7,203 nucleotides of DNA from Gemmatimonadales bacterium. Lineage in GTDB: Bacteria > Gemmatimonadota > Gemmatimonadetes > Gemmatimonadales > GWC2-71-9. The notes under the pieces were generated by a model that saw nothing but the letters and a program-made list of their open reading frames with translations, was not told the origin of the DNA and did no database searches. Shown one piece after another: positions 1 through 6,159 of this stretch (within the stretch, counting starts at the first letter, position 1; each line of letters starts with the position of its first letter). The stretch spans positions 1-7,203 of the forward strand of contig JACCSZ010000363.1 in NCBI GenBank assembly GCA_013812695.1, read 5' to 3'. Made by a program: the position numbers and the translations under genes.

Positions 1-1
1 C

Positions 2-718
2 CGCACCGGGACGGTCGGCACCGGCCGGGCCAGCGTGTCGCTTCAGGACGCATACGTCCGGTACCGTCCGGGACAATTCGGGATCCAGGCCGGCCAGTTC
101 AAGACGCCGTTCACCCGCGAGTTCATCGCGTCGCTGGCGGACGTCGAGACCGCGGATCGGGCGACGGTGGTGGATTCGCTCGCCCCCAAGCGCGATATCG
201 GCATTCTGGCGGATTACGCATTCGGCTCGACGGCCACGCTCGCCCTGGGGCTGTTCAACGGCGAGGGGCAGAACGTGACCGCCAACGCCGACTCGACGCT
301 GCTCTGGATCGGCCGCGCGACTGCCCGGCCCGTCGCCTATGTCACCGTCGGCGCCAACGTGGCGCGGTATGGGTCGGACAGCACCCGGTACGGCGTCGAC
401 GGCAGCCTCGAGTACATGGGAGCGGCGCTCAAAGGCGAGTACATCGGGCAGCAACGGGACGGCGGGGGACTCGACGACAAGGGCTGGTACGTCCAGGGCA
501 CCTACCGGCTGCTGCCGTGGGTGCAACTGGTGCTCAAGCAGGAAGATTTCCGCCGGTCGGCCATCACCCTGGATGCCCGGAACCGGGCCACGACCGGCGG
601 TGTCAACGTCGAGTTCGGCGGGAAGGTCCGGCTGCTGGCGAACTACGTCTCGCGGAAGATCGGCGTGCCGGGCACGCGACGCGGTGCGCTCATTGCGCAG
701 GCGCAGGTGAAGTTCTAG
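2..718 (+). CDS. Phosphate-selective porin O/P-family outer-membrane protein, C-terminal part (5' end outside window)
   Basis: The frame is open from base 2 with no start needed, so the gene begins upstream; 238 residues are visible and it ends at TAG 716-718. The protein fits the porin O/P family (OprO/OprP-like) of trimeric beta-barrel channels that pass phosphate, pyrophosphate or other anions through the outer membrane. Family-like landmarks, numbered from the first visible codon, are DAYVRYRP near residue 16, AGQFKTPFTREF near 30, a conserved KRDIGI near 64 and LGLFNGEGQN near 83. The rest alternates short amphipathic strands with Gly/Asp-rich turns, as in a barrel. It ends in QVKF, a terminal aromatic residue typical of the outer-membrane beta-signal. 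Known members run about 350-450 residues, so roughly the last 55-65 % is here. Substrate specificity cannot be read from this part, and many family members are annotated phosphate-selective without proof. Confidence 0.87.
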   Translation, partial: RTGTVGTGRASVSLQDAYVRYRPGQFGIQAGQFKTPFTREFIASLADVETADRATVVDSLAPKRDIGILADYAFGSTATLALGLFNGEGQNVTANADSTLLWIGRATARPVAYVTVGANVARYGSDSTRYGVDGSLEYMGAALKGEYIGQQRDGGGLDDKGWYVQGTYRLLPWVQLVLKQEDFRRSAITLDARNRATTGGVNVEFGGKVRLLANYVSRKIGVPGTRRGALIAQAQVKF

Positions 719-795
719 GAGGAGCATCGGCGCTCGACCAGCCGGCGCCGCATATCCCCGGCTGTTCATTCCCGAGTTCGACCCGACGGGCTCCA

Positions 796-907
796 GCGAC
801 GGCAAAGGCCGGGAGAGCGCTGCGGAAGAGCGGCGCCGTCGTGGCAAGACGGGAGCGGCCACCGCAAAATCCGGCACCCGGAGCCGCTTCTCCGCTCTGA
901 GGCAGAG
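796..907 (+). other. Candidate structured RNA leader (three adjacent hairpins)
   Basis: Three stems are readable by eye. Stem A pairs 797-803 with 835-841 (7 perfect base pairs) and continues as 808-811 with 831-834, leaving a 4-base A-rich left bulge and a 19-base loop. Stem B pairs 854-859 with 883-888; inside it 870-874 pairs with 878-882 around a CAC loop, leaving a 10-base left bulge that ends in GCAAAA. Stem C pairs CTCTG 895-899 with CAGAG 903-907. Stems A and B share the design of a helix with an A-rich GCAAA bulge on the 5' side. The element lies about 180 bases upstream of the first subunit start, where a cis-regulatory RNA could sit. It matches no riboswitch I can name, and GC-rich DNA forms stems easily, so confidence is low. 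Confidence 0.22.
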
Positions 908-1072
908 AATCGCGCTCTTTCCGGAACCGCAAGCCGTTGTGCCTTCGATCGATGGCTCCATGCAAGTGGCACGTCGGATCCGGCATGGAAGTCGCCGATC
1001 GTGCCCCGGAGTAAGGATCCACCGCCCATCGCCGACCGCCCAAACTTCCCCCGTGCTAGCGGCCCCGCGCCG

Positions 1073-1079
1073 AAAGGAG
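1073..1079 (+). promoter_or_regulatory. Ribosome-binding site of the fibre operon's first gene
   Basis: AAAGGAG lies 9 bases before the ATG at 1089. It is the only good Shine-Dalgarno match in the four-gene operon and fixes the start of the first subunit, ruling out the in-frame GTG at 939, whose extra N-terminus would precede the signal peptide. Confidence 0.75.
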
Positions 1080-1088
1080 CTCTCGCGC

Positions 1089-1589
1089 ATGTTCCGAGTC
1101 TCACGCGTCACCAGTCTGATCCTGGGCGTCTCCGTGTTGTTGTCTGCCCAGGCCATGGCCCAGAACAACGCCAGCGCGACCGTCAGCGCCGTGGTGCAAC
1201 AGCCGGTCACGGTCACCAAGAACAACGATCTCTCGTTCGGCAACGTCTTTCCCGGCGTCAACAAGGCGATCGCGGTGACGGCGGGCGGCGCCGCCAAGTT
1301 CACCGTCGCGGGGCAGGCCTCCACCCCGGTGAATCTGACCTTCAGCGTACCGGTGACGATCCCCAGTGGCGGCAATACCCTCGCGCTCAACACCTGGACC
1401 GGCCACCACGCGATTACCGACGTGACCAGCGGCGGTACCACCTTTACTCCCAGCGCGTCGGCAACCACCGCCACGCTGAGCGTGTTGGGAAACCTCTACG
1501 TGTACGTCGGCGCCACCGCCGCACCAACCACCACCCAGGCGGCAGGCACCTACAGCGGCAGCATGACGATGACGGTGGTGTACTTCTAG
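1089..1589 (+). CDS. Secreted DUF4402-like fibre subunit (putative major pilin)
   Basis: The protein has 166 residues. Start ATG 1089 is chosen because a good ribosome-binding site precedes it and a Sec signal peptide follows at once: basic MFRVSR, hydrophobic core to about residue 20, likely cleavage after AMA or AQA near residues 21-24. The mature part is small, Thr/Val/Ala/Gly-rich and predicted all-beta, with no cysteine. The core resembles DUF4402 and spore-coat-U-like pilin domains: LSFGNVFPG at 48-56, an internal VTAGGAAKFTV stretch, and a C-terminus of the form AGTYSGSMTMTVVYF, matching the family's final GxYxGxxxVTVxY strand. About 20 residues with alternating hydrophobics lie between the signal peptide and the LSFG motif and could serve as a donor-strand extension. 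It heads an operon with a chaperone and an usher, so it is probably the main polymerised subunit. The family link is from recognition of motifs; its fibre role is inferred from context. Confidence 0.85.
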   Translation: MFRVSRVTSLILGVSVLLSAQAMAQNNASATVSAVVQQPVTVTKNNDLSFGNVFPGVNKAIAVTAGGAAKFTVAGQASTPVNLTFSVPVTIPSGGNTLALNTWTGHHAITDVTSGGTTFTPSASATTATLSVLGNLYVYVGATAAPTTTQAAGTYSGSMTMTVVYF

Positions 1590-2428
1590 TGAGACGGCAC
1601 GCGTCCGCGGTCGCCGCAGCGATGTTCGCGGCGCTCGCGGCGACCCAGGTCACGGCCCAATCGCTCATGGTCGCCTCGCCCGCCATCGTGATCGACGATC
1701 GGACGCGGACCGGGGCGCTGACGCTCATCAACGACGGGATCGCTCCCGTCGAGGTGAGCGTGTCGGCCTTCTGTGGGCATCCAGTGACGGACTCCCTCGG
1801 ATACATGTATCTGCGCACCTTCGCGACGGTGGACGACACGATGCCGTGCGCCGCGAAGTGGGTGCAGAGCTTTCCTCGGCGGCTCCGGATCGACGCCAAG
1901 AGCCGGGCCACCGTCCGGTTGCTGGTGACCCCGCCGGCAAATCTGCCGCCCCGCGAGTACTGGGCGCGGATCGTGGCGGCGGCGAAGGCGGGGCAGGTGT
2001 TGGTCGGCGGATTGGCGGACACCTCCGCGATTCAGGCGACGCTGGCTCTGGAGATTCGGTCGGTGGTCGGCCTGTTCTACCGGAAGGGTGCTCCGCGCAC
2101 CGGGGTCGCGCTCGAGCAGTTGCGAGCCGAGGTCGCCGGCGACTCGCTGGTAGGTCGCACGCTGCTCACGCGCCGGGGCGATGCGGCCTTTGTCGGCTCG
2201 CTTCGAGCCGTGCTCCGGGATACGACCGGGAGGATCCGCTCCGAGGGCCGCCTGCCCCTGGGCGTCTACTACACCCTCGAGCCGAGATTTGCGCTCCCGC
2301 TGGCCGGGCTGCCGCGCGGCCGATACGAGCTCGCGGTGGAAGCGGTGAGCAGCCGGCCTGACCTGCCCCCCGGGATGCTGCTCCAGACGGTCCCGGTTCA
2401 GCAGACGGTTGAAGTCACGCTGCCGTGA
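1589..2428 (+). CDS. PapD-like periplasmic pilus-assembly chaperone
   Basis: The protein has 279 residues. GTG 1589 shares its G with the TAG stop of subunit 1 and gives a complete signal peptide (basic MRRH, Ala-rich core, cleavage near VTA-Q at about residue 23). The alternative ATG 1622 would remove the basic start of the signal. No Shine-Dalgarno is visible, so translation is probably coupled to subunit 1. Domain 1 (about 26-165) fits the PapD N-terminal immunoglobulin fold: LMVASPAIVIDDR, then LTLINDG, then a PRRLRIDAKSRATVRLLV block (the usual P-x-R-x-x-L-x-P-x-x-x-x-x-V-R pattern), LPPREYWARI, and GLFYRKGAP at 161-169 matching PapD's LFYRP. Domain 2 covers the rest. Two cysteines (62 and 87) could form a disulfide. 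By hand alignment, the two subunit-anchoring residues of PapD (Arg8, Lys112) fall on Ala32 and Gly161, so the anchoring cleft looks atypical. The role is to keep the two neighbouring subunits soluble for the usher. Confidence 0.82.
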   Translation: MRRHASAVAAAMFAALAATQVTAQSLMVASPAIVIDDRTRTGALTLINDGIAPVEVSVSAFCGHPVTDSLGYMYLRTFATVDDTMPCAAKWVQSFPRRLRIDAKSRATVRLLVTPPANLPPREYWARIVAAAKAGQVLVGGLADTSAIQATLALEIRSVVGLFYRKGAPRTGVALEQLRAEVAGDSLVGRTLLTRRGDAAFVGSLRAVLRDTTGRIRSEGRLPLGVYYTLEPRFALPLAGLPRGRYELAVEAVSSRPDLPPGMLLQTVPVQQTVEVTLP

Positions 2429-2877
2429 GGCGGCGCTCCGTGGTGCTGGCGGCGTGCGCGCTCCTGCTCATTCGAGCCGAGGCGGCGGCACAGGTCACCA
2501 CGCTCCGGAACCTAGCCTTCGGCACCATTCCCTCCGGAACCACGACGAGCGTGAGCAAGAACAGCGCGAACTCGGCCCAGTGGCGGTTTACCGGCACCTT
2601 CACGCTGGGCGGGAGTTTCGCCCTCACGCTTCCCACGGCGCTTACCGGGCCGGGCACGGCGATCCCCATCACCTTCAGCACCAGCGACGGGCAGCGCAAC
2701 ACCACCAACAACCCGAGCGGGGGAACGTCCTTCAACCCCAACAACTCCCAGTCGGTGGCGTTGCTCTTCAGCGGCACGGTCTACGTCTGGCTGGGCGCTT
2801 CGATCAGCCCGCCGCTCAACCAGACGCCAGGCAGCTACAGCGCCTCCGTGGTGCTCACCACCACGGGGATGCTGTAG
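2425..2877 (+). CDS. Second secreted DUF4402-like subunit (possible tip or minor pilin)
   Basis: The protein has 150 residues. GTG 2425 overlaps the chaperone stop in a GTGA junction (4 bases), the usual mark of translational coupling; no separate ribosome-binding site is seen. The signal peptide is basic MRRR, hydrophobic to about residue 16, with cleavage around AEA or AAA at 20-22. The mature protein is an all-beta Thr/Ser/Gly/Asn-rich domain. It carries NLAFGTIPSG at 29-38, equivalent to LSFGNVFPG of subunit 1, and PGSYSASVVLTTT near the C-terminus, equivalent to AGTYSGSMTMTV. Only about 7 residues separate the predicted cleavage site from the LAFG motif, against about 24 in subunit 1, so the N-terminal donor-strand extension appears to be missing. 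It has no cysteine in the mature part and no added adhesin domain. It is probably a second fibre subunit, perhaps tip or initiator. The family call is less sure than for subunit 1. Confidence 0.75.
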   Translation: MRRRSVVLAACALLLIRAEAAAQVTTLRNLAFGTIPSGTTTSVSKNSANSAQWRFTGTFTLGGSFALTLPTALTGPGTAIPITFSTSDGQRNTTNNPSGGTSFNPNNSQSVALLFSGTVYVWLGASISPPLNQTPGSYSASVVLTTTGML

Positions 2878-2889
2878 CCGGCGCGACCG

Positions 2890-5745
2890 GTGCTCAGCCG
2901 GCGCGGCACCACCGGGCGGATCCTCGTGCTTGTGCTCCTGGTGGCGGTGTTCTTCTCCGGTGCGCTGCGAAGAGCCCGCGCCCGACTGCCAGACACGCCA
3001 CCGGCGGTCGTTCCCGCCGAAGTCCACTCGCAGTCCGCTGCTCCACCACGCCCGGTTGCGCCGGCCACCAAGCGCTTGAAGGTCCCCCGCGCTCGAACCC
3101 TGCGGGTCACGCGGGCGCCGGCCCAGCTCCCTACCGGCAGGTCCACCTCGGCACCAGCGGTTGCCAAAGAACGTCGAGCAGGCGTCGCGGCGCTCCCCCC
3201 CGACGTCGAGACCGCCATCCCAGAGGAAGATTTCACGCTCGCCGGCGAGAGCGTCCAAGGCACCGAACGGGCGCTCATTGAGGTGCAGCTCGGGCGGCTC
3301 GCCCGCCGGGTCCTCAAGACCTACTGGAGCGGTGACCAACTCCTGCTCCCGCTCGCCGCCTGGCTCGATTTCGCCGAAGTGCGTCATGCCGTCCGGGGCG
3401 CGCGGATCGCGGGACGGCTGGAGCCGACCCGAACCACCTTCGTGGTGGATGCGGACTCGGGAGTCGCCCGAGTCGGCAACCGCCGAATCACGCTGCGCGA
3501 TCGGGATCTCGCGAGGATCGACGGCGAGGCGTACGCCTCGCTCCAGCTGGTTGCGAATCTCTTCGGGGTCTCGACGAGAATCGATCGGGAGAACGCGGCC
3601 GTCGTCTTCCACAACCCGGACGTCCTGCCGGTCGGCCGGCGCCTGGCACGTGAGGCTGCCCGGGGGATTCAAGCGGGTGGCGACGGCGAGATCGCCGCGC
3701 ATCTGATCCACCGCGGACCCGACCCCAATCTCCTGGGGCTCGTAGTGGCGTACGAGGTACGCAGCTCCAGCCTCAGGGGATCGGCCAGCTCCTACAACCT
3801 GGGGGTCGCCACCGGGTTGGCGGGTGGATCCGCCATGCTCCGGGGCAGCGGGAGCGCGGGCGCTCCGCCCCGGGTCGAGGGCAACTGGTCCCGTGCATGG
3901 CCGGGACACCGGTGGCTGACTCAGCTCCGAGTGGGAGACGGTCTCACGAGCGGCCCGCGCCCGGAGATTTCCCGGGGATTTGCCCTGTCCAATGCGCCGA
4001 TCAGCCGGACCGTCCTGGTGGAAGACCTGCCGTTCGCCGGCGCGCTTCCTCCCGACTGGAGCATAGAAGCCTATCGGGCCGGGCGGCTGGTGGGGTTCGA
4101 TTCCGTGGGCGCGTCGGGGAAATACTCGCTGGCGCTTCCGGTCCAGTACGGAGAGAACCCGGTGGACTTCGTCGCCTACGGTCCCTTCGGTGAAGTCCGC
4201 ACCTTCAGCCGGACCTTCCGGGCGCTTCCCTCGATGGTGCCCGCGGGGGTGTGGGAGTATGGCGTCTCCGCGGGTGAGTGCCGGTCCTCGCGCTGCGCGG
4301 CGGCTGCCAACCTCGATCTACGTCACGGCGTCTCGCGCCGCTGGACCCTCCGCGCGGGCCTCGACCAGCTATGGGGCAGCCCGCGAGGCGCTCTGTCTCA
4401 TCCGTACGCCGGGGTCGTCGGCGCCCTCACGAACCCGCTTGGTATCGAGGCTGAAGCCGTAGCCAACCTGCTGTACCGCGTCGGCGTTCGGCTGGAGCCC
4501 TCGCCCCGGCTCCGCCTCACCGGGGACTATGTCTCGTACGCGGACTCCAGCTCCGGTTCACCCTTCCTGCCGCCCGGGACCCGGGAGCAGTGGTCGCTCT
4601 ACGGGCGGCTGATGCCCGGCCGGCGGGCCGGGGCGGTGGTGCTGGAGGCGCAGGGCACCCGCACGCTCACCACGTCCGGCGCCCGGACGCAGGTGCGAAC
4701 CGGCGCCGCGCTCCAGTTCCAGAACCTGGTCCTCCGGCCGTACGCCAGGTCGGAAAGGACGCCGGCCGCGGCGGGCCCCGTGCGGCGGAACTATCTGGGA
4801 CTGGACGCCACCGTTCTGCCCCAGCGATCGCTCGGCCCGGTATTGGGGGGGCTCTGGCTCCTGGGCCAGGTCGAGGCGGAGGACGCCCGCAGGCCCACCA
4901 GCGCAGCGGTCGTCCTCGCCCGCAATGTGGGGCGCTGGTTCAGGGTCGAGGCCGGAACCCGGTGGGAGCGCGCCTTCCCTGGTCCGGTCTTCACCTTCTC
5001 GCTGGTCTCGCAGCTCGATGTGCTGCGTTCGACCTCCGTGGTCACCGCGCAGCCGGTTACCGGCGAGACCCGTCTGGACCAGTCGGTCGGGGGCTCGGTA
5101 GTCTGGAGCCGGGGAGCCGGCGCCCCGGTGTTCTCCAGCGAACCCTCCCTGGATCGCGGCGGCGTGGGCGGGCGGGTGTTTCTCGATCTGAACGGCGATA
5201 CCCGCTGGCAGGCCGACGAGCCCCCCGCGCCGGGGACCCGTCTCCTGGTGGGGAGCCGCTGGGTGACGGCGGACGACGAGGGACGATACCAGGTCTGGGG
5301 CGTCCCGCCTTGGGAAGAAATACTGATCTCCGTGGACACCACCAGTCTGGCATCGCCCTGGTGGACGCCGGGATATCCCGCCTCGGCGGTGACGCCGACA
5401 CCGAGCCTGGTCAGGAGCGTGGACGTGCCGATCGTGATCGGCGGTGTGATCGAGGGAAACCTGCTGCTGGAGGGACCCTCGTCGCAGCCGCTCGAGCGTC
5501 CGCTTCCGATTGTGCTCGTCGAGCTCGGCCGCGGCACACGGACCATCGTGGAGTCGTTCAGCGACGGGTCGTTCTACCGGATGGGTCTGCCGCCGGGCCG
5601 CTACGAGGCCACGGTGGAGGACGCCGTGCTGAACCGGCTTGGCCTGAAGGCGAAACCGATCCATTTCGAGCTGCGGCCCAGCCGCGCCGCGGGCGACCCG
5701 GGTCCAACGGTCTCCGGGCTCCGATTGGTCCTCCAGCCGCGCTGA
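2890..5745 (+). CDS. Usher-like outer-membrane assembly platform with SdrD/CNA-B-like C-terminus
   Basis: The protein has 951 residues. GTG 2890 is the first usable start after the in-frame TAG 2875-2877 of subunit 2, only four codons upstream, and it precedes the hydrophobic signal (about 10-24). No Shine-Dalgarno is visible. Regions: 30-115, Pro/Arg/Ala-rich linker; about 125-240, a soluble domain with LLLPLAAWLDFAEV (151-164) and LVANLFGVSTRID, resembling the N-terminal module of ushers that lack the PapC-type N-domain; about 270-355, first barrel strands; 355-440, plug-like middle domain with RGFALSNAPIS, SIEAYRAGRLVGFDS and YGENPVDF-x-AYGPFGEVR, matching the usher pattern of Glu/aromatic-Arg-x-Gly followed by GxN and YGPFGE; 445-745, Arg/Leu/Gly-patterned strands; 758-820, an SdrD-B-like domain with FLDLNGD (764-770) and DEP (776-778); 850-950, a second carboxypeptidase-regulatory-like fold ending in LPPGRYEATVED. 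It would secrete and assemble the two subunits encoded upstream. Exact barrel topology is not determined. Confidence 0.8.
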   Translation: MLSRRGTTGRILVLVLLVAVFFSGALRRARARLPDTPPAVVPAEVHSQSAAPPRPVAPATKRLKVPRARTLRVTRAPAQLPTGRSTSAPAVAKERRAGVAALPPDVETAIPEEDFTLAGESVQGTERALIEVQLGRLARRVLKTYWSGDQLLLPLAAWLDFAEVRHAVRGARIAGRLEPTRTTFVVDADSGVARVGNRRITLRDRDLARIDGEAYASLQLVANLFGVSTRIDRENAAVVFHNPDVLPVGRRLAREAARGIQAGGDGEIAAHLIHRGPDPNLLGLVVAYEVRSSSLRGSASSYNLGVATGLAGGSAMLRGSGSAGAPPRVEGNWSRAWPGHRWLTQLRVGDGLTSGPRPEISRGFALSNAPISRTVLVEDLPFAGALPPDWSIEAYRAGRLVGFDSVGASGKYSLALPVQYGENPVDFVAYGPFGEVRTFSRTFRALPSMVPAGVWEYGVSAGECRSSRCAAAANLDLRHGVSRRWTLRAGLDQLWGSPRGALSHPYAGVVGALTNPLGIEAEAVANLLYRVGVRLEPSPRLRLTGDYVSYADSSSGSPFLPPGTREQWSLYGRLMPGRRAGAVVLEAQGTRTLTTSGARTQVRTGAALQFQNLVLRPYARSERTPAAAGPVRRNYLGLDATVLPQRSLGPVLGGLWLLGQVEAEDARRPTSAAVVLARNVGRWFRVEAGTRWERAFPGPVFTFSLVSQLDVLRSTSVVTAQPVTGETRLDQSVGGSVVWSRGAGAPVFSSEPSLDRGGVGGRVFLDLNGDTRWQADEPPAPGTRLLVGSRWVTADDEGRYQVWGVPPWEEILISVDTTSLASPWWTPGYPASAVTPTPSLVRSVDVPIVIGGVIEGNLLLEGPSSQPLERPLPIVLVELGRGTRTIVESFSDGSFYRMGLPPGRYEATVEDAVLNRLGLKAKPIHFELRPSRAAGDPGPTVSGLRLVLQPR

Positions 5746-5764
5746 GGGCAGGCTCTCCGGCGGA

Positions 5765-6112
5765 CTACACTTTCGGTTTGGCGCCGACCTCCCGGGCCCC
5801 TATGCCGTGCGATGGCGACCGCGGGCCTTCAGCCTGCCGTGTCTCTCTATTTGCCGGGCGCGGCCGGCGCGGCACTTGCGCCTCGCCGTCGGGGACCACC
5901 TTCCTCATCATCGCCATCATCTTCGCCATGTCGGCCGGCGATGACGCGGAGGCGTTCTCCATGCCCGTGGCCAGCTCCTGCAGCTGCTTCATGTCCAGGT
6001 TCATCGGTGGCGAAGGTGGCGAAGGTGGCGAAGGTGGCACAGTGGCCGCGCCACCCGCCCCCTTCCCGTGCAAGGCGATCCACGCGCCGAGGAAGATGCC
6101 TTTGCCAGGCAA
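5765..6112 (-). CDS. Possible small Met-rich hypothetical protein
   Basis: I do not recognise this protein. The frame gives 115 residues from a TTG at 6112, or 79 from the internal ATG at 6004; neither start has a good ribosome-binding site. From the N-terminus it shows a short hydrophobic IFLGAWIAL, a Gly/Ala stretch, a PPSPPSPPSPP linker made by the 9-bp repeat, then a probable amphipathic helix (about residues 37-76) with eight methionines within 33 residues, including KMMAMMRKV. The last 35 residues are basic and low-complexity. Codons from MNLDMK through GEAQV nearly all end in G or C, like the real genes here, while the C-terminal part does not, so only the middle may be genuine coding sequence. 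It ends 19 bases from the usher stop, facing it. It could be a real small protein, a decayed fragment, or chance. Confidence 0.3.
   Translation of the reverse strand: MPGKGIFLGAWIALHGKGAGGAATVPPSPPSPPSPPMNLDMKQLQELATGMENASASSPADMAKMMAMMRKVVPDGEAQVPRRPRPANRETRQAEGPRSPSHGIGAREVGAKPKV
6006..6038 (+). repeat. 9-bp tandem repeat GGTGGCGAA, 3.7 copies
   Basis: Three exact GGTGGCGAA units lie at 6006-6014, 6015-6023 and 6024-6032, followed by a partial GGTGGC at 6033-6038. The unit length is a multiple of three. On the minus strand it encodes a Pro-Pro-Ser linker within the possible small ORF, so copy-number change would keep that frame. It is a short slippage-prone repeat. Confidence 0.9.
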
Positions 6113-6159
6113 TTGGTGCAGCGAGGGTGCCGGAAGACGGGCATCGGTCCACCCCGGCC

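Larger units (their letters stand above)
719..1088 (+). other. 370-base non-coding leader between porin and fibre operon
   Basis: No convincing gene is seen on either strand. A perfect Shine-Dalgarno-like AGGAGGAG (717-724) overlaps the porin stop, but no ATG, GTG or TTG lies at a usable distance, so it looks orphaned. A 6-bp hairpin at 728-733/745-750 could be a weak porin terminator, but it has no T-run. Stronger stems lie at 796-907 and are listed separately. Perfect 8-bp palindromes occur at 919-926, 945-952 and 975-982. No clear sigma-70 promoter was found for the downstream operon. The frame of the downstream subunit gene happens to be open throughout, but its upstream translation is Arg/Pro/Ser-rich with no family resemblance. 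Confidence 0.5.

Noticed and set aside
797..888. c-di-GMP (GEMM-type) riboswitch suggested by two GCAAA motifs in hairpins before a surface-fibre operon
   Set aside because: The two motifs are about 60 bases apart, far more than in the GEMM fold, and the conserved tetraloop-receptor and the second-helix consensus are not visible. A covariance-model scan would settle it.
967..986. Sigma-54 promoter suggested by a perfect TGGCACG -24 element
   Set aside because: The -12 element at the required spacing reads ATCCG rather than TTGCA; the nearest GC is displaced by three bases, which sigma-54 does not tolerate.
726..1088. A long N-terminal extension of the first subunit, since its frame is open from the porin stop onward
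   Set aside because: The extension has no start codon before 939, no family resemblance, and would bury the signal peptide. ATG 1089 has a good ribosome-binding site. Long open frames are common by chance at this GC content.
2512..3909. 465-residue minus-strand open frame opposite the subunit 2 and usher genes
   Set aside because: Its translation is Arg/Gly/Pro/Glu-rich low-complexity typical of antisense of a GC-rich gene, while the plus strand encodes recognisable signal peptides and usher motifs.
5851..5876. Terminator hairpin after the usher gene from the GC-rich GCCGG/GCGCGG run
   Set aside because: Pairing is irregular and there is no T-run on either strand; no convincing terminator was found between 5746 and 5880.
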